Source of the DNA: Allobosea sp.
GTDB taxonomy: Bacteria; Pseudomonadota; Alphaproteobacteria; Rhizobiales; Kaistiaceae
Assembly (NCBI GenBank): GCA_017307955.1
Contig: JAFKFV010000022.1
Coordinates: forward strand, 1 to 64,000
DNA: 64,000 nucleotides
Direction of reading: 5' to 3'
Shown here: in pieces, positions 46,388-56,343 of the stretch
Layout: each line of letters begins with the position of its first letter
Numbering within the stretch: position 1 is the stretch's first letter
Made by a program: the position numbers and the translations under genes
Notes under the pieces: model-generated
The model's database searches: none
Told to the model about the DNA's origin: nothing
Seen by the model: the letters and a program-made list of their open reading frames with translations, nothing else

Positions 46388-49300
46388 ATGGCGGGTCGAC
46401 AGCGGATCCTGCCGATCCGACGCGAATACAACCGCTGGGTCGCGAACCAGACGCTCGAGGATTACGCGCTTCGCTTCACGGCGAAGAGCGCGCGCCGCTT
46501 CTCGACCGGACGGGTGTCGCAGACGGCGATCGGCGCCATTTCCTTCCTGGCGCTGGAAGCGATCGGCGGCGCCATCACCCTCTCGCATGGCACGTCGAAC
46601 GTGCTGGCCGCGACGCTCGTGGTCGGCATCGTCCTCTTCGTGACCGGCCTGCCGATCGCCCGCTATGCCTCGCGCTACGGCGTCGATATCGACCTTCTGA
46701 CGCGCGGAGCCGGCTTTGGCTATATCGGCTCGACGATCACCTCGCTGATCTACGCAACCTTCACCTTCATCCTGTTCGCGATCGAAGCATCGATCATGAC
46801 GACGGCGCTGGAGCTCGCCTTCGGCATCCCGATCTGGCTCGGCTACATCCTGTCGGCCGCGGCGGTCATCCCGCTGGTGACGCATGGCATCACCTGGATC
46901 AGCCGCTTCCAGCTGGCGACGCAGCCGCTGTGGATCGGGCTCAACCTGCTGCCCGTCGGCTTCATCCTCTGGCAGGACGGCGGCTCGGTCTCGGAATGGC
47001 TCGCCTTCGAGGGGCTATCCGGCGATGGTGGCCACGGGCTCGGCCTCGTCGCCTTCGGCGCCTCCTGCTCGGTGATCCTCGGCCTGATGCCGCAGATCGG
47101 CGAGCAGGTCGACATCCTGCGTTTCCTGCCCGCCAAGGGCCTCACCGGCCGGCGCGGCCGCATCGCGACGCTGCTCGCCGGCGCGGGCTGGATCATCGTC
47201 GGCGCGCCGAAGCTGCTGTTCGGCTCGTTCCTGGCGGTGCTGGCGCTGCGCCATGGCGTTCCGGCGAGCAATGCTGCCGAGCCGGCGCAGATGTATGTCG
47301 TCGCCTTCGGCTATGTGCTGCCCTGGCCCGACGCCGCGATCTTCCTGACCGCCGCCTTCGTGGTGGTGTCGCAATTGAAGATCAACGTGATGAACGCCTA
47401 TGCCGGGTCGCTGGCCTGGTCGAACTTCTTCTCGCGCCTGACGCACAGCCATCCCGGCCGCGTCGTCTGGCTGATGTTCAACGTCGCCATCGCGCTGCTG
47501 CTGATGGAGCTCGGTATCTACCGGGCGCTCGAACAGACGCTCGGGCTCTTCTCCGTCGTCGCCGTCGCCTGGCTCGGCACGATCGTCGCCGACCTCGCGA
47601 TCAACAAGCCGCTCGGCCTCTCGCCGCCGGGGATCGAGTTCAAGCGCGCCCATCTCTACGACATCAACCCGGTCGGGGTCGGCGCGATGGGCATCGCGGC
47701 GGCGGTGGCGCTGATCGCAGCCGTGGGGCTTTTCGGAGAGGTCGCCAAGGCGCTGGCGCCGTTCATCGCGCTCGGCCTCGCGCTCCTCGCCGCGCCCGCG
47801 ATCGCCTATGCCACCCGGGGCCGCTACTATCTGGCACGCAAGCCCCGCGCGGAATGGGCAAGCCGCCGCGAGATCACCTGCTCGGTCTGCGAACACCCGT
47901 TCGAGCCCGAGGACATGGCGCATTGCCCGGCCTATTCGGGGCCGATCTGCTCGCTCTGCTGCTCGCTCGACGCCCGCTGCCACGATCTCTGCAAGCCGCA
48001 TGCGCGGCTGCAGACCCAGGTCTCGACCGCGGTCGCGACCGTGCTCCCGCCGGCCATGGCTGCCCGTATCTCGCCGCGCCTCGTGCAATATGTCGGCATC
48101 CTGACGCTGTTCATGGCGGTGATCAGCCTCGTGCTGATGCTCATCCATGTGCAGGCGACGGCGCATGCCGGAGCGCATGAGGCGATCATCGGCCAGACGC
48201 TGTGGGCCGCTTTCTTCATCCTGTTCATCGTCGCCGGCATCGCGTCCTGGTTCCTCGTGCTCGCGAATGAGAGCCGGCATGTCGCGCAGGAGGAATCGGT
48301 GCGGCAGAACACGCTGCTCTTGCGCGAGATCCAGGCGCATCGCCGCACCGACGCCGAGCTGCAGCGCGCCAAGGAGGCGGCCGAGGCGGCCAACCAGGCC
48401 AAGAGCCACTATCTCGTCGGCCTCAGCCACGAATTGCGCACACCGCTCAATGCCGTGTTCGGCTATGCACAGATCCTGGAGCGCGACGAGACGATCGCGC
48501 CCTCGCGTCAGGACCGGATCCGCGTCATCCGGCGCAGCGCCGAGCATCTCTCCGGCCTCATCGACGGCCTCCTGGAAATCTCCCGTATCGAGACCGGGCG
48601 GCTGCAACTGCAGCGCAACGAGGTGCGGCTCGACGATTTCCTCGACCAGATCGTCGACATGTTCCGCTTCCAGGCCGAGGGCAAGGGCCTCGCCTTCTCC
48701 TATGACCGGCCCCGCTATCTCCCGGGCATCGTCGCGACGGACGAGAAGCGGCTGCGCCAGATCCTCGTCAATCTTCTCTCCAACGCGATCAAGTTCACCG
48801 AACGAGGCTCGGTGCGCCTCGCGGTGGCCTATCGCCACCAGATCGCGACCATCACGGTCGAGGACACCGGCCCCGGCATTCCGGGGGACGACCTCGAACG
48901 CATCTTCGAGCCCTTCGAGCGCGGCAGCTCGACCCGCTCGCGCGCCGTGCCGGGCACCGGGCTCGGGCTCACCATCACCAAGATGCTGGCGCAGCTGATG
49001 GGCGGCGACGTCACGGTGGAAAGCACCGTCGGCAGCGGCAGTCGCTTCGAGGTGCGGCTGATGCTCGCCTCGATCGAGCGGCCGACGGCGCCGCTGCCGC
49101 AGCCGGCGCAGCACATCCACGGCTATGACGGCCCGCGGCGGACCGTTCTCGTCTGCGACGACGACGAGGATCATCGCGAGCTGGTGCGGCATATCCTGGA
49201 GCCGCTCGGCTTCATCGTCCTTGCGGTTCCGGATGCCAGCGCCTGCCTCGCGCTGACCGGCGACATCAGGCCGGACCTCTTCCTGCTCGATATCTCGATG

Positions 49301-49750
49301 CCTGGCATGAATGGCTGGCAGCTCGCGCGGCGGCTGCGCGCCGACGGCCAGCAGGCGCCGATCCTGATGCTCTCGGCCAATCTCGGCGAGATGGAGCCGG
49401 GCAGCGCCGAGGACGCCGTCCATGACGAGGCGCTGGCCAAGCCCTTCGACATGCGGCAACTGCTCGACCGCGTGCAGGCGCTGCTGAAGCTCGACTGGAT
49501 CTCCGACGCCGCCGCGGCGGCGCAGCCGCGCCCGGAGGCCTCGGCCCTCGCCAGCCCCGGCGCCGACCATGTTGCCGAGCTTCTCCATCTCGGCCGCATC
49601 GGCTATGTCCGCGGCATCGAGGCGAAGCTCGATCAGCTCGACACCGATGCCGACAACCGGGCCTTCGTGGCCGCGATGCGCGGGCATCTCAGGAACTTCG
49701 ACTTCGACGGCTACACGTCCGCATTGGAGGCGATCGGCGGCCATGGCTGA
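46388..49750 (+). CDS. Hybrid sensor histidine kinase with N-terminal NCS1-type permease domain
   Basis: A 1120-residue membrane protein. Residues about 20-485 form ten to twelve helices with purine/cytosine-permease (NCS1) character, for example GAISFLALEAIGGAITLSHG and RGAGFGYIGSTITSLIYATF. A cluster of eight cysteines follows at 498-535 (CSVC, HC, CSLCC, DLC). Two further helices precede a kinase core with His681 (SHELRTPLNA), the N box NLLSNAIKF, DTGPGIPGDD and GTGLGLTI. A receiver domain with Asp968 (LFLLDISMPG) and a short helical tail end the protein. ATG 46388 has AGGGAG upstream; GTG 46358 lacks one. It overlaps the regulator by eight bases and is divergent from urtA, suggesting control of urea uptake. 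Confidence 0.9.
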   Translation: MAGRQRILPIRREYNRWVANQTLEDYALRFTAKSARRFSTGRVSQTAIGAISFLALEAIGGAITLSHGTSNVLAATLVVGIVLFVTGLPIARYASRYGVDIDLLTRGAGFGYIGSTITSLIYATFTFILFAIEASIMTTALELAFGIPIWLGYILSAAAVIPLVTHGITWISRFQLATQPLWIGLNLLPVGFILWQDGGSVSEWLAFEGLSGDGGHGLGLVAFGASCSVILGLMPQIGEQVDILRFLPAKGLTGRRGRIATLLAGAGWIIVGAPKLLFGSFLAVLALRHGVPASNAAEPAQMYVVAFGYVLPWPDAAIFLTAAFVVVSQLKINVMNAYAGSLAWSNFFSRLTHSHPGRVVWLMFNVAIALLLMELGIYRALEQTLGLFSVVAVAWLGTIVADLAINKPLGLSPPGIEFKRAHLYDINPVGVGAMGIAAAVALIAAVGLFGEVAKALAPFIALGLALLAAPAIAYATRGRYYLARKPRAEWASRREITCSVCEHPFEPEDMAHCPAYSGPICSLCCSLDARCHDLCKPHARLQTQVSTAVATVLPPAMAARISPRLVQYVGILTLFMAVISLVLMLIHVQATAHAGAHEAIIGQTLWAAFFILFIVAGIASWFLVLANESRHVAQEESVRQNTLLLREIQAHRRTDAELQRAKEAAEAANQAKSHYLVGLSHELRTPLNAVFGYAQILERDETIAPSRQDRIRVIRRSAEHLSGLIDGLLEISRIETGRLQLQRNEVRLDDFLDQIVDMFRFQAEGKGLAFSYDRPRYLPGIVATDEKRLRQILVNLLSNAIKFTERGSVRLAVAYRHQIATITVEDTGPGIPGDDLERIFEPFERGSSTRSRAVPGTGLGLTITKMLAQLMGGDVTVESTVGSGSRFEVRLMLASIERPTAPLPQPAQHIHGYDGPRRTVLVCDDDEDHRELVRHILEPLGFIVLAVPDASACLALTGDIRPDLFLLDISMPGMNGWQLARRLRADGQQAPILMLSANLGEMEPGSAEDAVHDEALAKPFDMRQLLDRVQALLKLDWISDAAAAAQPRPEASALASPGADHVAELLHLGRIGYVRGIEAKLDQLDTDADNRAFVAAMRGHLRNFDFDGYTSALEAIGGHG

Positions 49751-50666
49751 ACTTTCCAAGGCGCGCGACATCGTGCTCGTCGTCGACGATTCGCCTGAGA
49801 CGCTGAGCTTCCTGACCGATGCGCTGGAGCATTCCGGCGCCACCGTTCTCGTCGCGACCGAGGGCGCGCGGGCGCTGACCCTCGTCGAGCGGATCACGCC
49901 AGACATCATCCTGATGGACGCGGTGATGCCCGGCATGGACGGCTTCGAGACCTGCCGCCGCCTCAAGGCCAATGCCGCGCTCGCCCATGTGCCGGTCATC
50001 TTCATGACCGGCCTCGCCGAGCCGGAGCATATCGTCGAGGGATTGGAGGCCGGCGGCGTCGACTATGTGACCAAGCCGATCGTTCTCGATGTCCTGCTCG
50101 CGCGCATCCGCGTGCATCTCGCCAATGCCCGCACCGCGCAGAGCGCGCGCCTCGCGCTCGATACCGCCGGACGCTATCTGCTCGCGGCCAACAGCCTCGG
50201 CGAAATCCGCTGGTGCACGCCGCAGGCCGTGAAGCTGCTGGAAGCGGCCTTGCCGGCCGAGAACGGCACGATCCTCCTGCCCGAGAACGTCAAGGTCTGG
50301 CTGAAGCTCTCCCTTGGCCAGCGCGGTACCATGCCGCCGCCGGCACCGGTCGTCGCCGCCGACGGGCGGCAGCTCCGGCTCACCTATCTCGGAACGACCG
50401 GCGAGGAAGAGTTCCTGTTCCGCCTGACCAGCGAGGATTCCGGCGGCAAGGAAGCGCTTCTCCGCCGCCATTTCCCGGTGACGGCGCGCGAGGCCGAGGT
50501 GCTGTTCTGGATCGCGCGCGGCAAGTCCAACCGCGATATCGGCGACATCCTCGGCCTCTCGCCGCGCACCGTGAACAAGCATCTGGAACAGATCTACCAG
50601 AAGCTCGGCGTCGAAAACCGCGCCTCCGCCGCCGTGATGGCCCTGACCGCGCTCGGCGAGGCATGA
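49743..50666 (+). CDS. Response regulator, receiver plus LuxR-type DNA-binding domain
   Basis: A 307-residue cytoplasmic regulator. The receiver domain (residues 8-125) has VLVVDDSPE, phosphoacceptor Asp59 (ILMDAVMPGMDG) and YVTKPI. A linker of about 110 residues has PAS-like features (DTAGRYLLAANSLGEIRWC). The LuxR helix-turn-helix covers about 245-300 (LTAREAEV-like VTAREAEVLFWIARGKSNRDIG, then SPRTVNKHLEQIYQKLGVENR). It starts eight bases inside the kinase gene and is its obvious partner. Probable targets are the divergent urt promoter and its own operon. Confidence 0.93.
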   Translation: MAELSKARDIVLVVDDSPETLSFLTDALEHSGATVLVATEGARALTLVERITPDIILMDAVMPGMDGFETCRRLKANAALAHVPVIFMTGLAEPEHIVEGLEAGGVDYVTKPIVLDVLLARIRVHLANARTAQSARLALDTAGRYLLAANSLGEIRWCTPQAVKLLEAALPAENGTILLPENVKVWLKLSLGQRGTMPPPAPVVAADGRQLRLTYLGTTGEEEFLFRLTSEDSGGKEALLRRHFPVTAREAEVLFWIARGKSNRDIGDILGLSPRTVNKHLEQIYQKLGVENRASAAVMALTALGEA

Positions 50667-50670
50667 GCCC

Positions 50671-50686
50671 TGTGACGACCATCACA
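50671..50686. promoter_or_regulatory. CRP/FNR-consensus-like inverted repeat
   Basis: TGTGA-CGACCA-TCACA matches the classical CRP half sites with six-base spacing. It lies five bases after the regulator stop and 146 bases before the macroglobulin gene. It may also act as a weak stem for the preceding mRNA. Confidence 0.4.
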
Positions 50687-50831
50687 GCCGCTTCCGGCAG
50701 TGGGTGAATCGTGAGTCCGGACAAAGGCTTGGGCAAGTCGTGGAGCGAGCGCCGGCGCTTTGACCCGGCGCGTCGCCGGACGTAGACTGCGGCCGCCTTT
50801 TTAGGCTGGCGACCTTGCTCGGGAGGAGACG

Positions 50832-53800
50832 ATGGTCCGTCTGAAGCGCGTTCTGAGGATCGTGGCTCTGTCGCTCCTGGCCGCGGGCGGCCTCGCATCG
50901 GGCGAGCCCGCCTCGGCGGCCGACCGCAGCGTCATCACGACCAAGGACGCCGACTATGCCGGCTTCGACTACCAGACGCTGAAGGATGTCGATGTCGCGG
51001 CCTGCTCCTCGGCCTGCGTCTCCGACACCAGTTGCCGCGCCTTCACCTACAACACCAAGGCTCGCTGGTGCTTCCTCAAGAACGATTTCGGCCCCCTCGG
51101 CACGGCGGTGAACGCGATCGCCGGCCGCATCGTCACCGTGAAGCCGGTGGCGGAGAGTCTCTCCACCAAGCGCACGGACGAACTCGCCTTCCTGGGACCC
51201 GGTCCGTTCGACGAGGCCAAGGCGCAGCTCGGCGGCCTCGCCTCCACCTATCCGGCCAATGGCTTCGGCTATGCCGCGATCGCCAGGAGCGCCGCCGCGC
51301 CGGCGATCGGCCGTGATGCGGTCGCCGCCGCGCGCGCCTATGGCGCGATGCTGGCGATCCTCCCCGACGATCCGGCCGTCTGGCGCGATTTCGCAGCGGC
51401 CTTCCTCAGCCAGAACCCCGAGGATTCCGGCGAGCGCCAGCAGGCGGCGCAGTCCGCCTCCTCGGCTGCGATCAACGCCTATCTCCGCTCCACGAGCGCC
51501 GGCGACCAGGTGCTGGCGCTCGGCCTTCTCGGGCGCTCGCTCGAGAAGCGGGAGATGTGGCGCGAGGCCATCCGCACCTATCGCTTCGCGCTGACGCTGC
51601 GCGAGGACAAGGCGATCCGCACCGCGCTCGACACGGCGATGCGCGAGCACGGCTTCCGCATCGTCTCGAACAGCGTCGATGCCGATGCCGAAACGCCGCG
51701 CATGTGCGTCGTGTTCTCCGATCCGTTGCCGGTCTCCGATCCGAAGCTTTCCGATTTCGTCGTCGTCGAAGGCGGCAGCGGCCTCGCCATCGAGCCCGAG
51801 GACAACCAGATCTGCGCAAGCGGATTGAAGCATGGCAACCGCTATACGATGCGCATCCGCGCCGGCCTGCCCTCCGCCGATGGCGAGACGCTGGCGCAGT
51901 CGGCCGAGATCTCCAGCTATGTTCGCGACCGCGACCCGTGGGCGGGCTTCGCCGGCAATGCCTATGTCCTGCCCGCCGGCCAGGGCGCGTCGATCCCGAT
52001 CAACTCGATCAACACCGACCGCATCGCCGCCACCGTCTACCGCATCGGCGACCGCTCGGTGGCGATCGCGGTCCGCGATGGCACTTTCCTGCGCCAGCTC
52101 GACAGCTATTCGGCCGACCAGATCGCCAGCCAGTCCGGCCAGGAGATCTGGACCGGCGAGATCGAGGTGACCTCGAAGCTCAATGAGACGGTGACGACGG
52201 CGATCCCGATCGGCGACGCGCTGAAGACGGTCGAACCCGGCGTCTATGTCATCACCGCGCGGGCGAAGACCAACGACGCCAGCTATTACGGCGACCTCGC
52301 CACGCAGTGGTTCATCGTGTCTGATCTCGGCCTGTCGGCACTCAGCGGCACCGACGGCATCCACGCCATCGTGCGCTCGCTGAACAGCGCCGAGGGACTC
52401 GCCGGGGTCAAGGTCCGCCTCGTCGCGACCAATGACGAGGTGCTCGGCGAAGCCAGGACCAATGCGGACGGCTATGTCCGCTTCGAGCCGGGCCTTGCGC
52501 GCGGCACGGGCGGCATGGCGCCGCAATTGCTGGTCGCGGAAACCGAGAAGGGCGATTACGCCTTCCTCGATTTGAAGAAGACCGCCTTCGACCTGACCGA
52601 TCGCGGCGTCGACGGAAGGCCGGCGCCTGGCAAGCTCGACACCTTCTTCACGACCGAGCGCGGCATCTACCGCCCCGGCGAGACGGTGCATCTCACCGCC
52701 CTCCTCCGCGACGCGCAGGCGCGGGCCGTTTCCGGACTGCCGCTGACGCTCGTCGTCGACCGCCCGGACGGCGTCGAGTTCCTGCGCAAGCAGCTTCCAG
52801 ATGGCGGGCTCGGCGGCTACAGCGACGACGTGGCGCTGCCGGACGGCGCGCAGCGCGGCGCCTGGCGCTTCCAGCTCTTCGCCGACCCGGAGGGTGCGGC
52901 GCTCGCCGATATCTCGGCGCTCGTCGATGATTTCGAACCCGAGCGGATCGCCTTCGAGCTTTCCACCTCGGCGACGCGCCTCGTCTCTGGCGACGAGTTC
53001 CCGATCGACCTCACCGCCAAATATCTCTACGGCGCCAACGCGGTCGGCCTCGGCGTCGACGGCGACTTCATCGCGACGCCGACCTCGAGCCTCGCCGCCT
53101 ATCCCGGCTACAGCTTCGGCCTTTCCGACGATCCGGTCGAGGCGGTGCGTGACTCGCTCGGCAGCACGGCCGTCACCGACGAGGAAGGCCGCGCGACCCT
53201 GGACGTCACGGTGCCGGAACTACCCGAGACGACAAAGCTCTTCGATGCCGAGATCGTCGTCCGCGTCACCGACACCAATGGCCGCGCCGTCGAGCGGCGG
53301 CTGAACCTGCCGGCCAATGCCGGCGGGCCGCATATCGGCATCAAGCCGGGCTTCGACGGCGGAAGCGTCGCGGAAGGCAGCAATGCGGCCTTCGACCTCG
53401 TCGCCGTCGGCGCCGATGGCGAACAGATCGCGGCGCCCGGCGCCAGCTGGTCGCTCGATCGGATCGAGACCAATTACCAGTGGTATCGCCGCGACGGCGC
53501 CTGGAAATACGAGCCGATCACCACATCGAGCCGCGCCGCCAACGGCACGGTCGATCTCCCGGCCACCGGCTCGGCGCCCGTCTCGGCCAAGGTCAACTGG
53601 GGCCATTACCGCCTGACGGTTTCGCTCTCCGACGAACTCGCCACCTCGTCGAGCGTCGATTTCGACGCCGGCTGGTATGTCGACGCCTCGGCGCAGTCCG
53701 AGACGCCGGACATGCTCGCCGTCTCCATGGACAAGCCTGACTACAAGGTTGGCGACACGGCGAAGCTCCGGCTCGACCCGCGCTTCCCCGGCATCGCGCA

Positions 53801-56333
53801 GATCCTCGTGATCGACGACCGCGTCATCGACATGAAGACGGTGAGCGTCCCCGAGGGCGGCACCACCATCGACCTGCCGGTCACCGCCAATTGGGGTCCC
53901 GGCGCCTATGTCACGGCCGCGCTCTACAGGCCGATGGACGTTGCCGCCAAGCGCATGCCGACGCGCGCGCTCGGCCTCGCCTGGGTGCCCGTCGATCCCG
54001 GCGACCGCCGCCTCAAGGTGACGCTCGACGCCGACGAACAGATCCGGCCACGCGGCCCGCTGGCGATCCCGGTCTCGATCGACAATCTCGCGCCCGGCAC
54101 CGATGCCTATGTCACGGTCGCGGCCGTCGATCTCGGCATCCTCAACCTGACCGCCTTCAAGACGCCCGATCCGGACGGCTGGTATTTCAGCCAGCGCCGC
54201 CTCGGCATGGAGATCCGCGACCTCTACGGGCAGCTCATCGACCGCATGCAGGGTGTCCCCGGCAAGCTGCGCTCGGGCGGCGACGGCGGCGCGGCCGGCC
54301 TCAAGGCCCCGCCACCGACCGAGAAGCTGATCGCGTATTTCTCCGGCATCGTGAAGGTCGGCGCCGACGGCAAGGCGACCGTCACCTTCGACCTGCCCGA
54401 CTTCAACGGCACGGTGCGGGTGATGGCGATCGCCTGGTCCAAGGACGGCGTCGGCCATGCCGAGAAGGACGTCATCGTCCGCGACCCGGTCGTGGTGATG
54501 GCGAGCCTGCCGCGCTTCATGACGCCCGGCGACGAAAGCCGCATCCTCGTCGAACTCAACAATGTCGAGGGCGCGGCGGGCGACTATCGCCTCGCCGTCG
54601 ATGCCCCCGGCGTCACCATGCAGGCCGGCGACGACGATCGCGGCATCCGCCTCGAAGAGAAGGCGCGCGCCACGGTCGCCCTGCCGATCACCGCCGAGAC
54701 GATCGGCGATCACCAGATCACCGTGACGCTCAACGGACCGAACGGCGAGAGCTATGGCCGGACCTATATGCTCGGCATCCGCCCGGCGGGGCAGCCGATC
54801 TCGCGCCGCTCGCTGATCGCGATGGCGCCCGGCGCGAAGCTCAGGGTCGACACCGGCGCTTTCGCCGAGTTCAAGCCGGATACGACGAGCGCGACGATCG
54901 CCGTCGGCGGTTCCGCCAAGCTCGATGTCGCGGCGATCCTCGCCTCGCTCGACCGCTATCCCTATGGCTGCACCGAGCAGATCACCTCGCGCGCCATGCC
55001 GCTGCTCTATCTCAACCAGGTGGCGGCGACGATCGGCATCGCGCAGGACAGCGAGATCCGCAGGCGCGTGCAGGCAGCGATCGGCAATGTCCTCGACAAC
55101 CAGGCCGCCTCGGGCTCGTTCGGCCTCTGGGGGCCGGGCTATGACGATCTGTGGCTCGATGCCTTCGTCACCGACTTCCTGACCCGCGCCCGCGCGGTCG
55201 GCTATGACGTGCCGGATGTCGCCTTCAACAACGCGCTCGACAATCTCCAGAACCGCGTCGGCTATGCGCAGGACTTCGATCATGGCGGCGAGGCCGTCGC
55301 CTACAGCCTCTATGTGCTGGCGGCGAACGGCAAGGCGGCGATCGGCGACCTCCGCTATTACGGCGAGACCAAGCTCGGCAATTTCGCGACGCCGCTCGCC
55401 CAGGCGCAGATCGGCGCCGGCCTCGCGCTTTATGGCGACAAGGCCCGCGCCGAGAATGTCTTCAACGTCGCGGTCGAGAATGTGAAGGCCGGCTACGGTC
55501 CGCAACCCGCTTATCGCGACGACTACGGCTCGGCGCTGCGCGACCAGGCGGCGGTGCTGACGCTCGTCGCCGAGACGGAAGGCAAGACGCCGGCGGTGAC
55601 CGCGCTCGTCGACACCGTCGCCGACACGCGCAACCAGCGCCGCTTCATCTCGACCCAGGAGCAGGGCTGGATGCTGATGGCGGCCGCCTCGCTGATGAAG
55701 GATCTGCAGAGCGCCTCGCTCGATGTCGACGGCAACAAGGCCGAGGTGCCGCTCTACCGCAAGATCCTCGGCTCGGATGTCGAGACCCGGCCGCTGGTGA
55801 TCGAGAACACGTCGGAAATCCCGCTCGACGCCGCGCTGACGCTGACCGGCATCCCGCTCGATCCCGAACCGGCCGGCGGTGACGGCTTCGCGATCACGCG
55901 GACCTACTACAACACCGACGGCACCGAGGCGGACCCGTCGACGGTGGCGCAGAACGACCGTCTCGTCGTGGTGCTGACCGTCACGGCCGACGAGAAGCGC
56001 TTCGGCCGGCTGATGGTGGTCGATCCGCTGCCGGCCGGCTTCGAGATCGAGAATCCCAACATCTCGAGCTCGGGCAACACCTCCAGCTATGAATGGCTGC
56101 AGGTCGAGCGCAGCGTCGCCCATACCGAGGCCCGGACGGACCGCTTCATGGCGGCGCTGACGCGCAGCGCCGAGGATCCGGTCGAGTTCTCGGTCGCCTA
56201 CGGCGTCCGCGCCGTCTCGCCGGGCCGCTTCGTGCATCCGGCCGCGATCGTCGAGGACATGTACGACCCCGACCGCCAGGCCCACACCGACACCGGCAGC
56301 GTCGAGGTCGTCGGCCCGACGGTCACGAAGTGA
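50832..56333 (+). CDS. Bacterial alpha-2-macroglobulin with N-terminal PAN/Apple-like domain
   Basis: A giant periplasmic or lipid-free secreted protein of 1833 residues (E. coli YfhM/ECAM type), thought to trap invading proteases. The signal peptide (VLRIVALSLLAAGGLASG) precedes a PAN-like module of about 70 residues with CSSACVSDTSCRAFTYN and WCFLKNDFG. Macroglobulin beta domains follow (FTTERGIYRPGETVHLTALL near 605-625). The thioester Cys1380-Thr-Glu-Gln1383 in YPYGCTEQ is intact, so it can form covalent links. GGGAGGAGA sits ahead of the ATG. It is followed 10 bases later by pbpC, the conserved partner that rebuilds peptidoglycan. Confidence 0.94.
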   Translation: MVRLKRVLRIVALSLLAAGGLASGEPASAADRSVITTKDADYAGFDYQTLKDVDVAACSSACVSDTSCRAFTYNTKARWCFLKNDFGPLGTAVNAIAGRIVTVKPVAESLSTKRTDELAFLGPGPFDEAKAQLGGLASTYPANGFGYAAIARSAAAPAIGRDAVAAARAYGAMLAILPDDPAVWRDFAAAFLSQNPEDSGERQQAAQSASSAAINAYLRSTSAGDQVLALGLLGRSLEKREMWREAIRTYRFALTLREDKAIRTALDTAMREHGFRIVSNSVDADAETPRMCVVFSDPLPVSDPKLSDFVVVEGGSGLAIEPEDNQICASGLKHGNRYTMRIRAGLPSADGETLAQSAEISSYVRDRDPWAGFAGNAYVLPAGQGASIPINSINTDRIAATVYRIGDRSVAIAVRDGTFLRQLDSYSADQIASQSGQEIWTGEIEVTSKLNETVTTAIPIGDALKTVEPGVYVITARAKTNDASYYGDLATQWFIVSDLGLSALSGTDGIHAIVRSLNSAEGLAGVKVRLVATNDEVLGEARTNADGYVRFEPGLARGTGGMAPQLLVAETEKGDYAFLDLKKTAFDLTDRGVDGRPAPGKLDTFFTTERGIYRPGETVHLTALLRDAQARAVSGLPLTLVVDRPDGVEFLRKQLPDGGLGGYSDDVALPDGAQRGAWRFQLFADPEGAALADISALVDDFEPERIAFELSTSATRLVSGDEFPIDLTAKYLYGANAVGLGVDGDFIATPTSSLAAYPGYSFGLSDDPVEAVRDSLGSTAVTDEEGRATLDVTVPELPETTKLFDAEIVVRVTDTNGRAVERRLNLPANAGGPHIGIKPGFDGGSVAEGSNAAFDLVAVGADGEQIAAPGASWSLDRIETNYQWYRRDGAWKYEPITTSSRAANGTVDLPATGSAPVSAKVNWGHYRLTVSLSDELATSSSVDFDAGWYVDASAQSETPDMLAVSMDKPDYKVGDTAKLRLDPRFPGIAQILVIDDRVIDMKTVSVPEGGTTIDLPVTANWGPGAYVTAALYRPMDVAAKRMPTRALGLAWVPVDPGDRRLKVTLDADEQIRPRGPLAIPVSIDNLAPGTDAYVTVAAVDLGILNLTAFKTPDPDGWYFSQRRLGMEIRDLYGQLIDRMQGVPGKLRSGGDGGAAGLKAPPPTEKLIAYFSGIVKVGADGKATVTFDLPDFNGTVRVMAIAWSKDGVGHAEKDVIVRDPVVVMASLPRFMTPGDESRILVELNNVEGAAGDYRLAVDAPGVTMQAGDDDRGIRLEEKARATVALPITAETIGDHQITVTLNGPNGESYGRTYMLGIRPAGQPISRRSLIAMAPGAKLRVDTGAFAEFKPDTTSATIAVGGSAKLDVAAILASLDRYPYGCTEQITSRAMPLLYLNQVAATIGIAQDSEIRRRVQAAIGNVLDNQAASGSFGLWGPGYDDLWLDAFVTDFLTRARAVGYDVPDVAFNNALDNLQNRVGYAQDFDHGGEAVAYSLYVLAANGKAAIGDLRYYGETKLGNFATPLAQAQIGAGLALYGDKARAENVFNVAVENVKAGYGPQPAYRDDYGSALRDQAAVLTLVAETEGKTPAVTALVDTVADTRNQRRFISTQEQGWMLMAAASLMKDLQSASLDVDGNKAEVPLYRKILGSDVETRPLVIENTSEIPLDAALTLTGIPLDPEPAGGDGFAITRTYYNTDGTEADPSTVAQNDRLVVVLTVTADEKRFGRLMVVDPLPAGFEIENPNISSSGNTSSYEWLQVERSVAHTEARTDRFMAALTRSAEDPVEFSVAYGVRAVSPGRFVHPAAIVEDMYDPDRQAHTDTGSVEVVGPTVTK

Positions 56334-56343
56334 TCGCCAGGCC

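Noticed and set aside
47015..50005. A 996-codon antisense frame across the kinase and regulator
   Set aside because: It has shadow-like composition and no ribosome binding site; the sense frames have kinase, receiver and HTH motifs.
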